Assembly (NCBI GenBank): GCA_002723275.1
Contig: PBNZ01000003.1
Location: forward strand, 126,667 to 173,678
Direction: 5' to 3'
DNA from: Planctomycetaceae bacterium
Lineage (GTDB): Bacteria; Planctomycetota; Planctomycetia; Pirellulales; Pirellulaceae
DNA: 47,012 nucleotides
Position numbers and translations under genes: made by a program. Below the pieces are notes generated by a model. That model had not been told where the DNA came from. It ran no database searches and saw nothing but the letters and a program-made list of their open reading frames with translations. This document shows, piece by piece, positions 9,776 through 18,598 of the stretch (within the stretch, counting starts at the first letter, position 1; every line of letters starts with the position of its first letter).

Positions 9776-9844
9776 TCCCATCGAGACGGGGTCCGCCCGG
9801 AAATCGCTGCGGTAACTGTTCGACAAGAATCTTCCATCCGTCGA

Positions 9845-10600
9845 TTGCACAATTCCTTGACCCCGGAACAGATCATTCTCACGGCAGCCGTGTTGGCCTT
9901 TGGGGCTCTCGTCCAATCCGTCATTGGTTTTGGATTGGGAGTGGTCGTTATCCCTCTGTTGGTTTGGGGCGGTTGGACCTTGCCAGAGGCAATCTGCATG
10001 GTTCTGCCCAACGTCTTCTTGCAGTCACTGCTGAATTGCTGGCAAAATCAAGCCGAACTTCCCTGGAAGGATGCCGTTGAGGTATTCATTCCACGAGTGA
10101 TCTCACTGCCCATAGGGGTGATGCTTCTGCAATTCATCTCGGAAGCAGGTGAATCGCTGACCCGCCAGATTCTAGGTGTTGGCCTGATCTTGATGCTGGT
10201 CCTGCAACAGATGACACGGCATTCCAGTCTCAAGCTCCAAGGTCGTACTGGGGCGATCCTGGCAGGAACCTCCAGTGGCTTTCTTGCCGGGTTGATTGGG
10301 ATGGGAGGCGCCCCGTTGGTTTTCTTTGTCATGGGGAAAAGCTGGTCGAATGCCCGCCAACGAGCGTTTCTCTGGCTGAACTTTCTGTTGATCGTTCCGC
10401 TGCAGTTGTTGATTATGGGAATTGCCTTGGGGGTAGATCTCACCAAGACCATGGGGCTGGGGCTTGCTTTTTCCCCCGTTACGCTGCTCATTGCATGGTG
10501 GGGATCGAGACTTGGCAATGCAATTTCCAATGATCGATTGCGTCTCTGCATGCAGTTGTTTCTCCTCTTAATTGGGGCTCGACTGATCTTTTGGTGGTAG
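9845..10600 (+). CDS. TauE/SafE family sulfite/organic anion exporter-like permease
   Basis: Predicted inner-membrane transporter of the TauE/SafE (DUF81) family, whose members export sulfite, sulfoacetate or related anions. The 251 residues are almost all hydrophobic, with about eight predicted helices arranged as two repeats. The conserved FGALVQSVIGFGLG (first repeat) and FLAGLIGMGGAPLVF (second repeat) motifs are present. The start is a TTG at 9845; no better ATG exists upstream in frame. No sulfur-metabolism gene is adjacent, so the substrate is unknown. Confidence 0.85.
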   Translation: MHNSLTPEQIILTAAVLAFGALVQSVIGFGLGVVVIPLLVWGGWTLPEAICMVLPNVFLQSLLNCWQNQAELPWKDAVEVFIPRVISLPIGVMLLQFISEAGESLTRQILGVGLILMLVLQQMTRHSSLKLQGRTGAILAGTSSGFLAGLIGMGGAPLVFFVMGKSWSNARQRAFLWLNFLLIVPLQLLIMGIALGVDLTKTMGLGLAFSPVTLLIAWWGSRLGNAISNDRLRLCMQLFLLLIGARLIFWW

Positions 10601-10688
10601 TCCGATCAGTTGCATTTATGACATTCGCATGGTTTGATGTACTGCCCATCAGGAATGGAAACATAGAAGGATCTTTGGGAGTATTCGA

Positions 10689-11621
10689 TTGGCTGCCGAC
10701 GAATCAATGACGACTGTGCGAATTGGAACCCGAGGTAGTGCTCTCGCGCGGTGGCAGGCCGATTGGGTATCTGACCAATTGAAATCCCAAGGGGTTGACG
10801 TCGAAATCGTGTTTATCACGACCGTTGGGGATGCAACCTCCGGGCCCATCGGCCAGATTGGAGGGCAGGGGATCTTCACCAAGGAGGTTCAGCGGGCTGT
10901 GTTGAAACAAGAGGTGGATTTGGCCGTTCACAGTCTCAAGGATCTGCCAACCGAATCTGTGCCAGGATTGGAATTGAGTGCGGTTCCTGTTCGAGCCAGT
11001 TCTTCGGACGTGTTGGTTTCCGCCGTTTCCGACGGGTGGCAGTCGCTTCCGGAGGGTGCCCGTGTGGGGACCGGCAGCGTTCGCCGCCAGGCTCAATTAC
11101 TCGCAGCACGTCCCGACCTTCAGTTGCTCGGCATTCGGGGAAATGTTGATACTCGCTTGCGGAAACTGGATGATGGCGAATATGACGCGATCCTGCTTGC
11201 TGAGGCGGGTTTGCGCCGTTTGGGCCTTGGAGAGCGAATTACCGAGGTTCTGACTCATGATTTAATGCTGCCTGCGGTGGGCCAGGGAGCTCTAGGGATC
11301 GAAACTCGAGTCGATGATGAACTGACTCATCAAGTTCTTGAGCCGCTCGACGATGCGGAAACTCGTGCTTGCACGGCCGCAGAGCGGAGTCTGTTGCGGA
11401 GCCTGCACGGTGGATGTTCGGCTCCAATCGGTGCCGCAGCTCAAGTCGTCGATCAACAATTGCAGCTGTCGGCTGTCGTATTGAGTCCAGATGGTTCGAC
11501 GCGGTTGACCGCACAACAGCATGCGGAACGAGAGAATGCGGAAGAATTGGGACGATCGGTTGCTTTATCGCTGTTCGAACAGGGGGCGGAGGGGCTTTTG
11601 CAATCCGCGCGTGACAGCTGA
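10689..11621 (+). CDS. hemC: Porphobilinogen deaminase (hydroxymethylbilane synthase)
   Basis: Joins four porphobilinogen units into hydroxymethylbilane in cytoplasmic tetrapyrrole (heme) synthesis. The 310 residues match family length. Visible landmarks are RIGTRGSALARWQ (11-23), the AVHSLKDLP catalytic loop (79-87), GTGSVRRQAQL (128-137), GNVDTRLRKL (151-160), and LHGGCSAPIG, where Cys243 binds the dipyrromethane cofactor. GGGAG lies 7 nt before the TTG at 10689, favouring it over the ATG at 10707 (MTTVRIGTR). Other heme genes are not adjacent. Confidence 0.95.
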   Translation: MAADESMTTVRIGTRGSALARWQADWVSDQLKSQGVDVEIVFITTVGDATSGPIGQIGGQGIFTKEVQRAVLKQEVDLAVHSLKDLPTESVPGLELSAVPVRASSSDVLVSAVSDGWQSLPEGARVGTGSVRRQAQLLAARPDLQLLGIRGNVDTRLRKLDDGEYDAILLAEAGLRRLGLGERITEVLTHDLMLPAVGQGALGIETRVDDELTHQVLEPLDDAETRACTAAERSLLRSLHGGCSAPIGAAAQVVDQQLQLSAVVLSPDGSTRLTAQQHAERENAEELGRSVALSLFEQGAEGLLQSARDS

Positions 11622-11733
11622 CCTCGGATGGGGCGAAAACCGTTTTTGCTTACAGAGTTCGGGTTGTAACGGTCGATGTCATTCCCAGGAATACCGGGCT
11701 AGTGAGCGTTGTAACCAGTAAGGGGTTCGCATC

Positions 11734-12174
11734 ATGGAACTGATGACTTCGCGTTTTGGAATCGTCTCTTTTCAAACGGACGAAGTGCTTCGATTTGAGC
11801 GGGGCTTGAGAAAGCACCACAATCTGCGGCATTGGCTCTTGCTCGCAGACTCCTCGCATCCTTCGTTGTTCTGGCTGCAAAGCATTGCCCAGCCTCAGAT
11901 CGCATTGCCGGTCGTTTTCTTGAATCAGCTGCAGATCCAACCAGTGGTCACTGTCTCGAAAACCATCTTGGAGGGTCTTAGGGGTTGTAAGGATGGATCG
12001 ATCATTGGCCTGACTCCATTGGTCTACACGGATGATGGCATCGATGTTTTGCACGATCAGCCGATTATCATCAGTCCGCACAGCCGTCGCGGAACTCAGT
12101 TAGCCATCGATCGTGACAATCCGGCGCAACGTGTACCGTCGGAGCAGGTGGCACCGCTGCGACAAACTGCGTAG
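11734..12174 (+). CDS. fliW: FliW-like flagellar assembly factor
   Basis: FliW binds the RNA regulator CsrA and, in Bacillus and Campylobacter, releases flagellin mRNA from repression when flagellin is low. The 146-residue product matches the FliW core: an N-terminal strand ending SRFGIVSF, then FERGLRKHHNLRHWLLL and SLFWLQSIAQPQIALPVV, characteristic of the family. The C-terminal tail is unusually polar. csrA follows on the same strand after 267 nt, the conserved partner arrangement. No flagellar structural gene is in the window. Confidence 0.85.
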   Translation: MELMTSRFGIVSFQTDEVLRFERGLRKHHNLRHWLLLADSSHPSLFWLQSIAQPQIALPVVFLNQLQIQPVVTVSKTILEGLRGCKDGSIIGLTPLVYTDDGIDVLHDQPIIISPHSRRGTQLAIDRDNPAQRVPSEQVAPLRQTA

Positions 12175-12441
12175 TAGCAACACGGTCCCTAGAATTTCTT
12201 CAGATGATGCCCGCTCGTGTCATATTGGGCAAGCTACGTTACCGATAGTTGTTCAAGAATCAAACGCGAAGCTTGAAAACAACGTTCCGGTTAACCCCGT
12301 CGCGTTCAAGCAACAAGTCGGATTCAAGACAATGTCCGTAACGACGCTCGCCTTCCCGGTAATGGGCGTTGATTTTCCTCCTACAAGTACATGCAACCGT
12401 GGCGTGAATCGCGGTTGCCCACAAGAAGGAAGGAGCCAACC

Positions 12442-12654
12442 ATGCTGGTCCTTTCACGCCACCGAGACGAAAGCATTATGATTGGTGACAATATTGTCAT
12501 CACCGTGGTTGATGTTCGCGGAGACAAAGTTCGACTTGGGATTGATGCACCCACCGATATTCCCGTTCATCGTCAAGAGGTTTATGACGCGATTCAGCGG
12601 GAAAAAAATGCCAATAAGGACGCGGCTGTCAGCGATTCTGATTCGTCGAATTAA
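12442..12654 (+). CDS. csrA: CsrA, global translational regulator
   Basis: RNA-binding dimer that recognises GGA-containing loops near ribosome binding sites and represses or activates translation. The 70-residue product begins [18 protein letters not shown] and contains the conserved VRLGIDAP and IPVHRQEVY segments; a short acidic, serine-rich tail follows. The start at 12442 is set by an AAGGAAGGAG Shine-Dalgarno sequence immediately upstream. That sequence also contains GGA motifs, so autoregulation is possible but inferred. It pairs with the upstream fliW. Confidence 0.95.
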   Translation: MLVLSRHRDESIMIGDNIVITVVDVRGDKVRLGIDAPTDIPVHRQEVYDAIQREKNANKDAAVSDSDSSN

Positions 12655-12947
12655 ATCGCTGTCACGATTTATCGCGCCCTCCATGTTTCTGCGGTCGACG
12701 AGTTATGCCGCTCGTCATTCGTCGGTCGCATAGGCATTGGTGAGTCATATTGAATCTTATGGTTTCATGTCTTCAGGATCGCGATCCGGGGAAGTCGATG
12801 ATTCCTTGAGTGCTTTTCGATAGCTCGCCTCTTGCCTTGCGTGGCTCTCAGCGTCTACTCTGATGGATATGTCCGGGACGGCATAATTCGACTCGTCGAT
12901 TTAAAGCCGTTTTCTCGTCACGAACGAAGGCCATTCATCGGACTGTT

Positions 12948-13199
12948 ATGACTGCTTCTCGAAGCCCCCAAGAATCGAAATCCGGTTCCTTTATCCCGTT
13001 GGTGTTGGCATTCCTGCTCGCTGGCGCTGTGATTGCCACCTTGTCGTTGCTCACGATGGGATTCGTCGGGGTCATTGTCGCAGTTGTCATTGGCCTCGCC
13101 GCATTCATTGCCGTGCAATACTTGATTTGGGGCTGGTGGCTGGGCAAGGTCATTCGCGAGGATGATAAATCGGAACGAGAAGAAGAACGGAATTACTGA
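12948..13199 (+). CDS. Small two-helix membrane protein
   Basis: No named family recognised. The 83-residue product has a short polar N-terminus, two adjacent hydrophobic helices (about residues 15-38 and 41-63, rich in Gly/Ala/Val), then a charged C-terminal tail ending EDDKSEREEERNY. This hydrophobicity pattern and sharply charged ends argue for a real gene. It lies 17-32 nt upstream of the M20 peptidase gene on the same strand and may be co-transcribed with it. Function unknown. Confidence 0.7.
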   Translation: MTASRSPQESKSGSFIPLVLAFLLAGAVIATLSLLTMGFVGVIVAVVIGLAAFIAVQYLIWGWWLGKVIREDDKSEREEERNY

Positions 13200-13219
13200 A
13201 TCTTTTTCTCACCAGATTG

Positions 13220-14440
13220 ATGAGGCAGTTCATGTCGAAGTCCTGGGTGTTGGAATTGGATGCGCAGCTTGATCGAATGGACGATCAGCTCGTCCAGTTT
13301 CGCAGGCATCTCCATCAACACCCGGAACTCTCGGGCGAAGAGCGTGAAACGAGCCTCCGTGTCTACACTGATCTCGGTGATCTCGGTTTTCAGGTCCGCT
13401 TGGGGCACAATGGTTTGGGAGTGCTCGCGGATTATCAGACAGCTGATGCCAACGTGGATTTGCCCAGGCTTGCTCTTCGAGCTGATCTGGATGCGTTACC
13501 GATCCAGGATCAGAAAAAAAGCGATTATTGCAGTCGGCACGACGGTGTGATGCATGCTTGTGGCCATGATGTACACACGACCATGGTCAAAGGTGCAATT
13601 CAATTACTCAAGCAACTTGACGAACAGAAGGTTTTGCCCTGGCCCATTAAAATCCGTGGTCTGTTTCAACCGGCTGAAGAAACTTGTCAGGGCGCGTTGC
13701 GAATGATCCAATCAGATGCGTTGCAGGGCGTGGCTGCCATCCTCGCAACGCATGTTGATCCCATGATTGCGGTTGGCCGAGTTGCTTTGCGAGACGGCGT
13801 CTTGACGGCGAACTGCGATGAGATTTTGGTCAATATTCGCGGTAGTGGTGGTCATGCGGCGCGACCGCATGAATCGAAAGACCCAATCAGTGCTGCAGCT
13901 CAACTTATCAATGCCATCTATCTGCATCTTTCAAGAGTGACCGATAGCCAGGATTCGGTCGTCGCGACGATCGGTCGTATTCAAGGAGGATTCAATTCCA
14001 ATGTTATTCCCGAATCGGTTGATCTGCAGGGAACGATTCGAACACTCAGTGGACGTGTTCGCGAGGAGGCCAAACAGCACGTTTTGCGAATTGCCCAGGG
14101 CATTGCCCAAGCAACCGAGACTCAAATCAAGGTGGAATTTGGAGTCAGTGCTCCGTCGGTGGTAAACGACCCGCAAATCATGGGAGTCATTCGGCAAGTT
14201 TCCATCGACCTATTCGGCGACGGAGCGATCCATGAAATCAAACGACCAAGTATGGGAAGCGAAGACTTTGCCTTCTACTTGGAGCATATTCCCGGGGCGT
14301 TGGTTCGTTTGGGATCTACCGGTGCCGGAGGCGATGCGACCAGACTCCATACACCTCAGTTCGATGTTGACGAAAATGTGATCCGAGTTGGAGTGCGTTT
14401 ACTCGTGAACACAGTGGTCGAGTGGTTTCGCCCTGGTTGA
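13220..14440 (+). CDS. M20 family metallo-amidohydrolase (N-acyl amino acid / hippurate hydrolase type)
   Basis: Predicted zinc-dependent hydrolase removing acyl groups from amino acids or similar amides, cytoplasmic. The usual M20D pattern is complete: LVQFRRHLHQHPELSGEE at the N-terminus, the metal-binding MHACGHDVHTTM, PAEETCQGA with the catalytic glutamate, ATHVDP, and GSEDFAFY near the C-terminus. The central dimerisation domain starts near DEILVNIRGSGGHAARPH. Possible starts are ATG 13220 or ATG 13232 (MSKSWVLEL); Shine-Dalgarno evidence does not decide. Substrate is not assignable. Confidence 0.9.
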   Translation: MRQFMSKSWVLELDAQLDRMDDQLVQFRRHLHQHPELSGEERETSLRVYTDLGDLGFQVRLGHNGLGVLADYQTADANVDLPRLALRADLDALPIQDQKKSDYCSRHDGVMHACGHDVHTTMVKGAIQLLKQLDEQKVLPWPIKIRGLFQPAEETCQGALRMIQSDALQGVAAILATHVDPMIAVGRVALRDGVLTANCDEILVNIRGSGGHAARPHESKDPISAAAQLINAIYLHLSRVTDSQDSVVATIGRIQGGFNSNVIPESVDLQGTIRTLSGRVREEAKQHVLRIAQGIAQATETQIKVEFGVSAPSVVNDPQIMGVIRQVSIDLFGDGAIHEIKRPSMGSEDFAFYLEHIPGALVRLGSTGAGGDATRLHTPQFDVDENVIRVGVRLLVNTVVEWFRPG

Positions 14441-14501
14441 TCGAATCTCAGTCATGTTGGCGACGTCATCAAAACGGATTTCCTGAAGGAGGAAACAGGC
14501 C

Positions 14502-15629
14502 ATGGCGAAGATCAATTTCAACCCTAATGATTTCCCAACGCTCGGCGTCGAAATCGAATTGGGATTGATCGATATGGAAAACGGAACGCTGGCAAATTCG
14601 ATTCTGTCCGTTTTGGATAACCTCGACGAGGATACGGTCAAGCGTTGTAAACCTGAGTTGATGCAATGTTGCTTGGAAATCAACACCAACGTCTGTCGTA
14701 GTGTGGACGAAGTTCGAGACGATCTGAGTCGTGATCTGCAGACGGTTCAGAGTGTTGTCGATCAAATGGGGCTTGGTTTGTGGTGGGGAGCAACTCACCC
14801 ATTCTGTCGGTGGCGAGACCAAGTGGTGATGCCCGATCCACGCTATCAAGGATTGGTTAATCTGCTACAGGAAATGGCGAGACGGTTGGTGACATTCGGT
14901 CTCCACGTGCATGTTGGCGTCGATTCTGGCGATAAGGCGGTGATGATTTGCGATCGTATCATGCAGTACCTGCCGGTGCTCCTGGCACTCAGTTCCAGCA
15001 GTCCGTACTGGGAGGGACGAGATACCGGACTTCACTCCCATCGCTCAAAGATTATGGAAGGCTTGCCGACAGCCGGACTGCCAACGCTCATGAGGAATTG
15101 GAGCGAGTACGTATGGTTGGTGAACCATCTGGTGGATACAGGGTTCATCAATACCATCCGTGAAATCTGGTGGGATGTGCGACCGCATCACAATTTTGGA
15201 ACCGTTGAAGTTCGCGTTTGTGACATGCCTGGGAATCTTGACGATGTGCTCGGGTTGACCGCCTTGATTCAATGTCTCGTTCAGGCTCTGTCGGACCAAA
15301 TTGATGAAGGCGCCTACCAGCATGATTGTCATCCGATGATGGTACGGCAGAATAAGTGGCGCGCCTGCCGCTTCGGCAATACTGCTCGACTCGTGAATTC
15401 GTATACGTACGAAGTACAGACAGTGGCTGAAGTCGTCGGGGGTATCATGGAAAGGCTGACGCCGATCGCCGATACGCTCGGCTGTCGGCATCATCTGGAC
15501 CATATTACCCAGATGGCCGCTGCGCCTGGCTGGGCAGATAAGCAGCGACAGCTCTGGCAAGAAACATCGGACGGCGGAGAAGTTGTCCGCCGTCTCGTTC
15601 AATCAGCACGTTTAGATACGCCGTCCTGA
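14502..15629 (+). CDS. Glutamate-cysteine ligase family 2 (YbdK-type carboxylate-amine ligase)
   Basis: Members of the GCS2 family form an amide between a carboxylate and an amine using ATP; E. coli YbdK has weak gamma-glutamylcysteine ligase activity. The 375-residue protein has the N-terminal LGVEIELGLID (strand with catalytic acids), a THPFCRW segment, FGLHVHVGVDSGD with the metal/nucleotide-binding region, and HHNFGTVEVRVCDMPG in the C-terminal half. A strong AAGGAGGA sits just before the ATG at 14502. It follows the peptidase gene by 61 nt and may share its transcript. Confidence 0.88.
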   Translation: MAKINFNPNDFPTLGVEIELGLIDMENGTLANSILSVLDNLDEDTVKRCKPELMQCCLEINTNVCRSVDEVRDDLSRDLQTVQSVVDQMGLGLWWGATHPFCRWRDQVVMPDPRYQGLVNLLQEMARRLVTFGLHVHVGVDSGDKAVMICDRIMQYLPVLLALSSSSPYWEGRDTGLHSHRSKIMEGLPTAGLPTLMRNWSEYVWLVNHLVDTGFINTIREIWWDVRPHHNFGTVEVRVCDMPGNLDDVLGLTALIQCLVQALSDQIDEGAYQHDCHPMMVRQNKWRACRFGNTARLVNSYTYEVQTVAEVVGGIMERLTPIADTLGCRHHLDHITQMAAAPGWADKQRQLWQETSDGGEVVRRLVQSARLDTPS

Positions 15630-15674
15630 CCGGCCATGGACAGGCTCAGCTTTCCCCGCTCCGTCGAGCCCCAT

Positions 15675-16268
15675 TTAGGAAATCCCGGCAGGGTTGAAGT
15701 ATTTCGGCTCGTTGCCGTCTTTCCATTTGATATTACAGCCGATCGCCGGCTTTTGCTCAGCAGCAATTGCCTCTCCGGCCAATAGAGCATCGATCGCCTG
15801 TCGCAAATCCGTGCCTGTGACCGGAATCTCAGTTTTCGGCCGACTGTCGTCGAGCTGGCCTCGGTAAACAAGCTTCTGTTCCCCGTCGAAAAGAAAGAAG
15901 TCGGGTGTGCAAGCCGCACCATACTCCTTAGCGACCTCTTGCGTTTCGTCGAAAAGATACGGAAACACGTAGCCGCGATTCTCAGCCTCATGCACCATCT
16001 GCTCCGGCGAATCCGTCGGATACGCCGCTGTATCGTTGGCGTTGATCGCCGCAATGGCCAGACCTCGACTCTGGTATTCCTTACCTAACGACGCCAGATG
16101 ATCCGCGACGTGGATGACATACGGGCAGTGGTTACACATAAAGATCACCAGTAGTCCAGGGGCGCCCTGGAAATCTGTATTGGATACCACGCGGCCATTG
16201 ACGTTGACCAACGAAAAAGCGGGTGCGGTCGTGCCTAGTGGCATCATCGTGCTGGCGGTGCGGACCAT
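15675..16268 (-). CDS. Thioredoxin-fold redoxin (AhpC/TSA type, CNHCP motif)
   Basis: Cytoplasmic thioredoxin-like protein of the AhpC/TSA-redoxin group. The start at 16268 (MVRTASTMMPLG) is set by AAGGAGAT a few nucleotides upstream, although the frame is open to 16358. The 197-residue product has the conserved GTTAPAFSL entry strand, the VIFMCNHCPYV redox site (C45, C48), and a CTPDFFLFDGEQKLVYRGQLDD segment with the conserved cis-proline. The substrate is unknown; relatives are annotated as thioredoxin family proteins. Convergent with the YbdK-type ligase gene, 45 nt apart. Confidence 0.9.
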   Translation of the reverse strand: MVRTASTMMPLGTTAPAFSLVNVNGRVVSNTDFQGAPGLLVIFMCNHCPYVIHVADHLASLGKEYQSRGLAIAAINANDTAAYPTDSPEQMVHEAENRGYVFPYLFDETQEVAKEYGAACTPDFFLFDGEQKLVYRGQLDDSRPKTEIPVTGTDLRQAIDALLAGEAIAAEQKPAIGCNIKWKDGNEPKYFNPAGIS

Positions 16269-16825
16269 GAAATAGATCTCCTTGAGATGGTGTCCTTGGA
16301 AAGGGAATGGTGTGGTGCTGTTCATCAATGAAACGCGAACAACGGGTAAGCGAATCACAATCTAACGGATGCGTCTTAACGACGGAACCAGTGTCTTCCC
16401 CTGAGACTTTGCGCGGTTTCTACGAATGGGACAAAACGCTATCGATAATCTGTATTTTCAAGAAAAAGATCGCGTCTGCATCACGTAGTTCCTTTTCACA
16501 CCAGAGCTTTGCGCGGCTCCGAGATGAGTTTCTGAAGCGGGTTCTCTTGAGGGGCGGTCGATCGGAGATGATCTGCCCGTAGACTTTTGTTGTTTTGCCT
16601 CTCTTACCACTTGAAGTCGTTCGAATTGATGATAACTTGATCCGTTCCTGCCTATGGAGTCGTGAGGGTACGGAGCTCTCGATCAGCATTTGTCTGACGT
16701 AACTTCAGGTTGCTTGTAACGAGCGACGAGGTGATGGCTCCCCCCGAAAACCTCATTGATTTGAACAATCGCAATGGGGCACTCAATTTGTGCTGGATTG
16801 GAATTCATTGGAAAGGAATGCACGC
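16269..16825. other. Non-coding divergent promoter interval
   Basis: About 560 nt between two divergent thioredoxin-fold genes. Only short open frames without recognisable features. It should hold both promoters; I see no confident -35/-10 pair. Confidence 0.55.
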
Positions 16826-17275
16826 ATGCAAATGCTGCTTGTCAATTTGATGGCAGCGGCCAGTCTCGCTGTGACGGCCGCTGGAGATCTTGATTGGTCT
16901 ACGCATTATGGAAATGCGAAGAGAAAAGCGGAGCAAACCAATCGACCACTCCTCGTTGTTCTCGAGAATCCGGCTGTCGCCGCTGACCGTTTGGATGATA
17001 CGGCTCTGAACGGAAGTAAAGAGCGAATGAAGAGCTATCAGCTGTGTCGAGTCGACGTGACGACCGCCTACGGAAAGCGTGTTGCTGCGGCCTTTGGTGT
17101 CAAAGAATTACCCTACACTGCGGTCACTGATCACTCGGCTCGATTCATTACCTTCCGCAAGGCCGGGAAGATGTCGTCAGCCGAATGGACTCAGGCATTA
17201 GGGAATTCCGCTCGCGTGATTACAGCGTCCCAGCGAAAAGTCCAGACCTCAAATCGCGTTTACTGCCCAACGTGA
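16826..17275 (+). CDS. Exported thioredoxin-fold protein without CxxC
   Basis: Start placed at the ATG at 16826 because GGAAAGGA lies upstream and a signal-like sequence follows (MQMLLVNLMAAASLAVTAAG); the frame is open to a GTG at 16790. The mature part resembles the thioredoxin-like DUF255/Thioredoxin_7 fold: an N-terminal helix (NAKRKAEQTNRPLLVVL), a strand pair, and VKELPYTAVTDHSARF with the conserved cis-proline position. The active-site CxxC is absent, replaced by ENPAVAAD, so it is unlikely to be a disulfide oxidoreductase. Function unknown; probably periplasmic. Confidence 0.75.
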   Translation: MQMLLVNLMAAASLAVTAAGDLDWSTHYGNAKRKAEQTNRPLLVVLENPAVAADRLDDTALNGSKERMKSYQLCRVDVTTAYGKRVAAAFGVKELPYTAVTDHSARFITFRKAGKMSSAEWTQALGNSARVITASQRKVQTSNRVYCPT

Positions 17276-17344
17276 CGATAAGTCAATCGGCCGAGTTTCG
17301 GTCATCGCTGTAGCGAATGGAGATTCGCGGAATTCTGTCTCATC

Positions 17345-17378
17345 AAAAAAGCCCGAGCTGGCTGGCTCGGGCTTTTTT
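17345..17378. terminator. Bidirectional Rho-independent terminator
   Basis: AAAAAAGCCCGAGC (17345-17358) and its perfect complement (17365-17378) enclose a 6-nt loop. There are T runs on both strands. It lies between the convergent exported thioredoxin-fold gene (stop at 17275) and the Dabb gene (stop at 17522) and can serve both. Confidence 0.9.
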
Positions 17379-17521
17379 CATCATGAGTCCATTTGTCGCT
17401 CGGACTTTGTCGGATGAGGGTTACCGGCTGTGATTCTCTTCGCACAACTCTCAAGTGCACTCCGTCGGCGTCAAGCGTTGGTCGTGAGCCATGGTTCAAC
17501 TGCCAGGGCTGGCCAGCGAAG

Positions 17522-17839
17522 TTAGCCAGAAATGTCTGCGTCAAACACGCGAACCTTGGCCCAGCCGTCTTTGTTTTTCTCGATGAACTCATGATGTCGT
17601 GGTGCGTCTTGATAACGGTCGTGTGCTTCGCGGCTTTCAAAGACTAGGTTCAAGGCGACATCAAATTCCTGGTCATTGACGGGCCGATCGGCCTGAGCTC
17701 GGACGCCCGCCGAAAAATAGACCGTTCCCTCGTGATCGCTCAGGTACTCTTGGCAGGCCTGGACAAGTGCCTGCTGCGCGGATGCTGAATTGTCCTTGAG
17801 AGTGAAATAAACCATGTGAGAGAAGTGTTGAGTTGTCAC
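17522..17839 (-). CDS. Dabb (stress-responsive alpha/beta barrel) domain protein
   Basis: Small cytoplasmic ferredoxin-like dimeric fold; function in bacteria is mostly unknown. The core runs HMVYFTLKD, then a helix, then GTVYFSAGVRAQ, FDVALNLVFESREAHDRYQ and HHEFIEKNKDGW, a complete Dabb pattern. An AAGGAG lies 8 nt before a GTG at 17839 (and 5 nt before a GTG at 17842), which sets the start. An ATG nine codons further in (17815) lacks this signal. Product about 105 residues. Confidence 0.85.
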   Translation of the reverse strand: MTTQHFSHMVYFTLKDNSASAQQALVQACQEYLSDHEGTVYFSAGVRAQADRPVNDQEFDVALNLVFESREAHDRYQDAPRHHEFIEKNKDGWAKVRVFDADISG

Positions 17840-18029
17840 CACAGAGGCTCCTTGTTGAATGCATAGTGAGCGTTCGATGCGAAGTGAGCATGGGACGCGA
17901 GTGAGTTGGCGGGGTTGCCTGAATCGCGACTGCTGGAAGCCGAACCAGCAGCGCCGTCGCCAACAAACCCGCAGCACGCGGGTCGCTTAACTTAGTCGGT
18001 TCTCTAGCGATGTGCTAGACGGCGAAGTG

Positions 18030-18491
18030 TCAGACGGGGCGATTGGGATCCCGAAAGCGTCCACCTTCGTCTTCCTTGATGTCGTATCGTTCGGAAGAAC
18101 TTTCGGGTTTCCGTCGATCTAGTCCGGCGCGTTCCAGCAGTGAACGCCCCATGATTTCCCGAGCTTCATCTTCGTCCGGAGGCGGTGGGCCCAGAGCACC
18201 GAGATCAACTGGCGAGTAAATGAATTCGTAGTCGTGTTTTGCGACCGATACGGTATCGCCTGGATCGATTCGTTTCTCCGTAATCCGTTTTCCGTTGATT
18301 TTCGTTCCGTTACGGCTGTTCAGATCCTGGACGTACCAATAGCCGTTACGGCAAGTTAATTGGCAGTGGTGGGCCGATACATTTGCGAACCGCAACCGAA
18401 TGTCGCAACTTTCGCGACGTCCAACCAGCAAGCTTTTTTTGAGCAGCGGGATAGGATCACCGCCACCAACGGGTACCATCTCTCCAAACAT
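18030..18491 (-). CDS. FHA domain protein
   Basis: Forkhead-associated domains bind phosphothreonine peptides in signalling by Ser/Thr kinases, which are abundant in planctomycetes. Starting at the ATG at 18491, the 153-residue product has LLVGRRESCDIRL (Gly24-Arg25), NVSAHHCQL (Ser39, His41/42), and LNSRNGTKINGKRI (58-71), the conserved FHA phosphopeptide-binding loops. A proline-rich and charged C-terminal tail follows. The frame remains open to 18635, but homology begins here. Divergent from the radical SAM gene. Confidence 0.9.
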   Translation of the reverse strand: MFGEMVPVGGGDPIPLLKKSLLVGRRESCDIRLRFANVSAHHCQLTCRNGYWYVQDLNSRNGTKINGKRITEKRIDPGDTVSVAKHDYEFIYSPVDLGALGPPPPDEDEAREIMGRSLLERAGLDRRKPESSSERYDIKEDEGGRFRDPNRPV

Positions 18492-18598
18492 GCACCATGC
18501 GCCTTGTTGTAAAGAACTCTCGCCTCTATGATGACCGCAGACCAAGAAATGTCGCGCGTCACGGTCTAATCTAAACCCTAACATAATTTCGCAGCAAA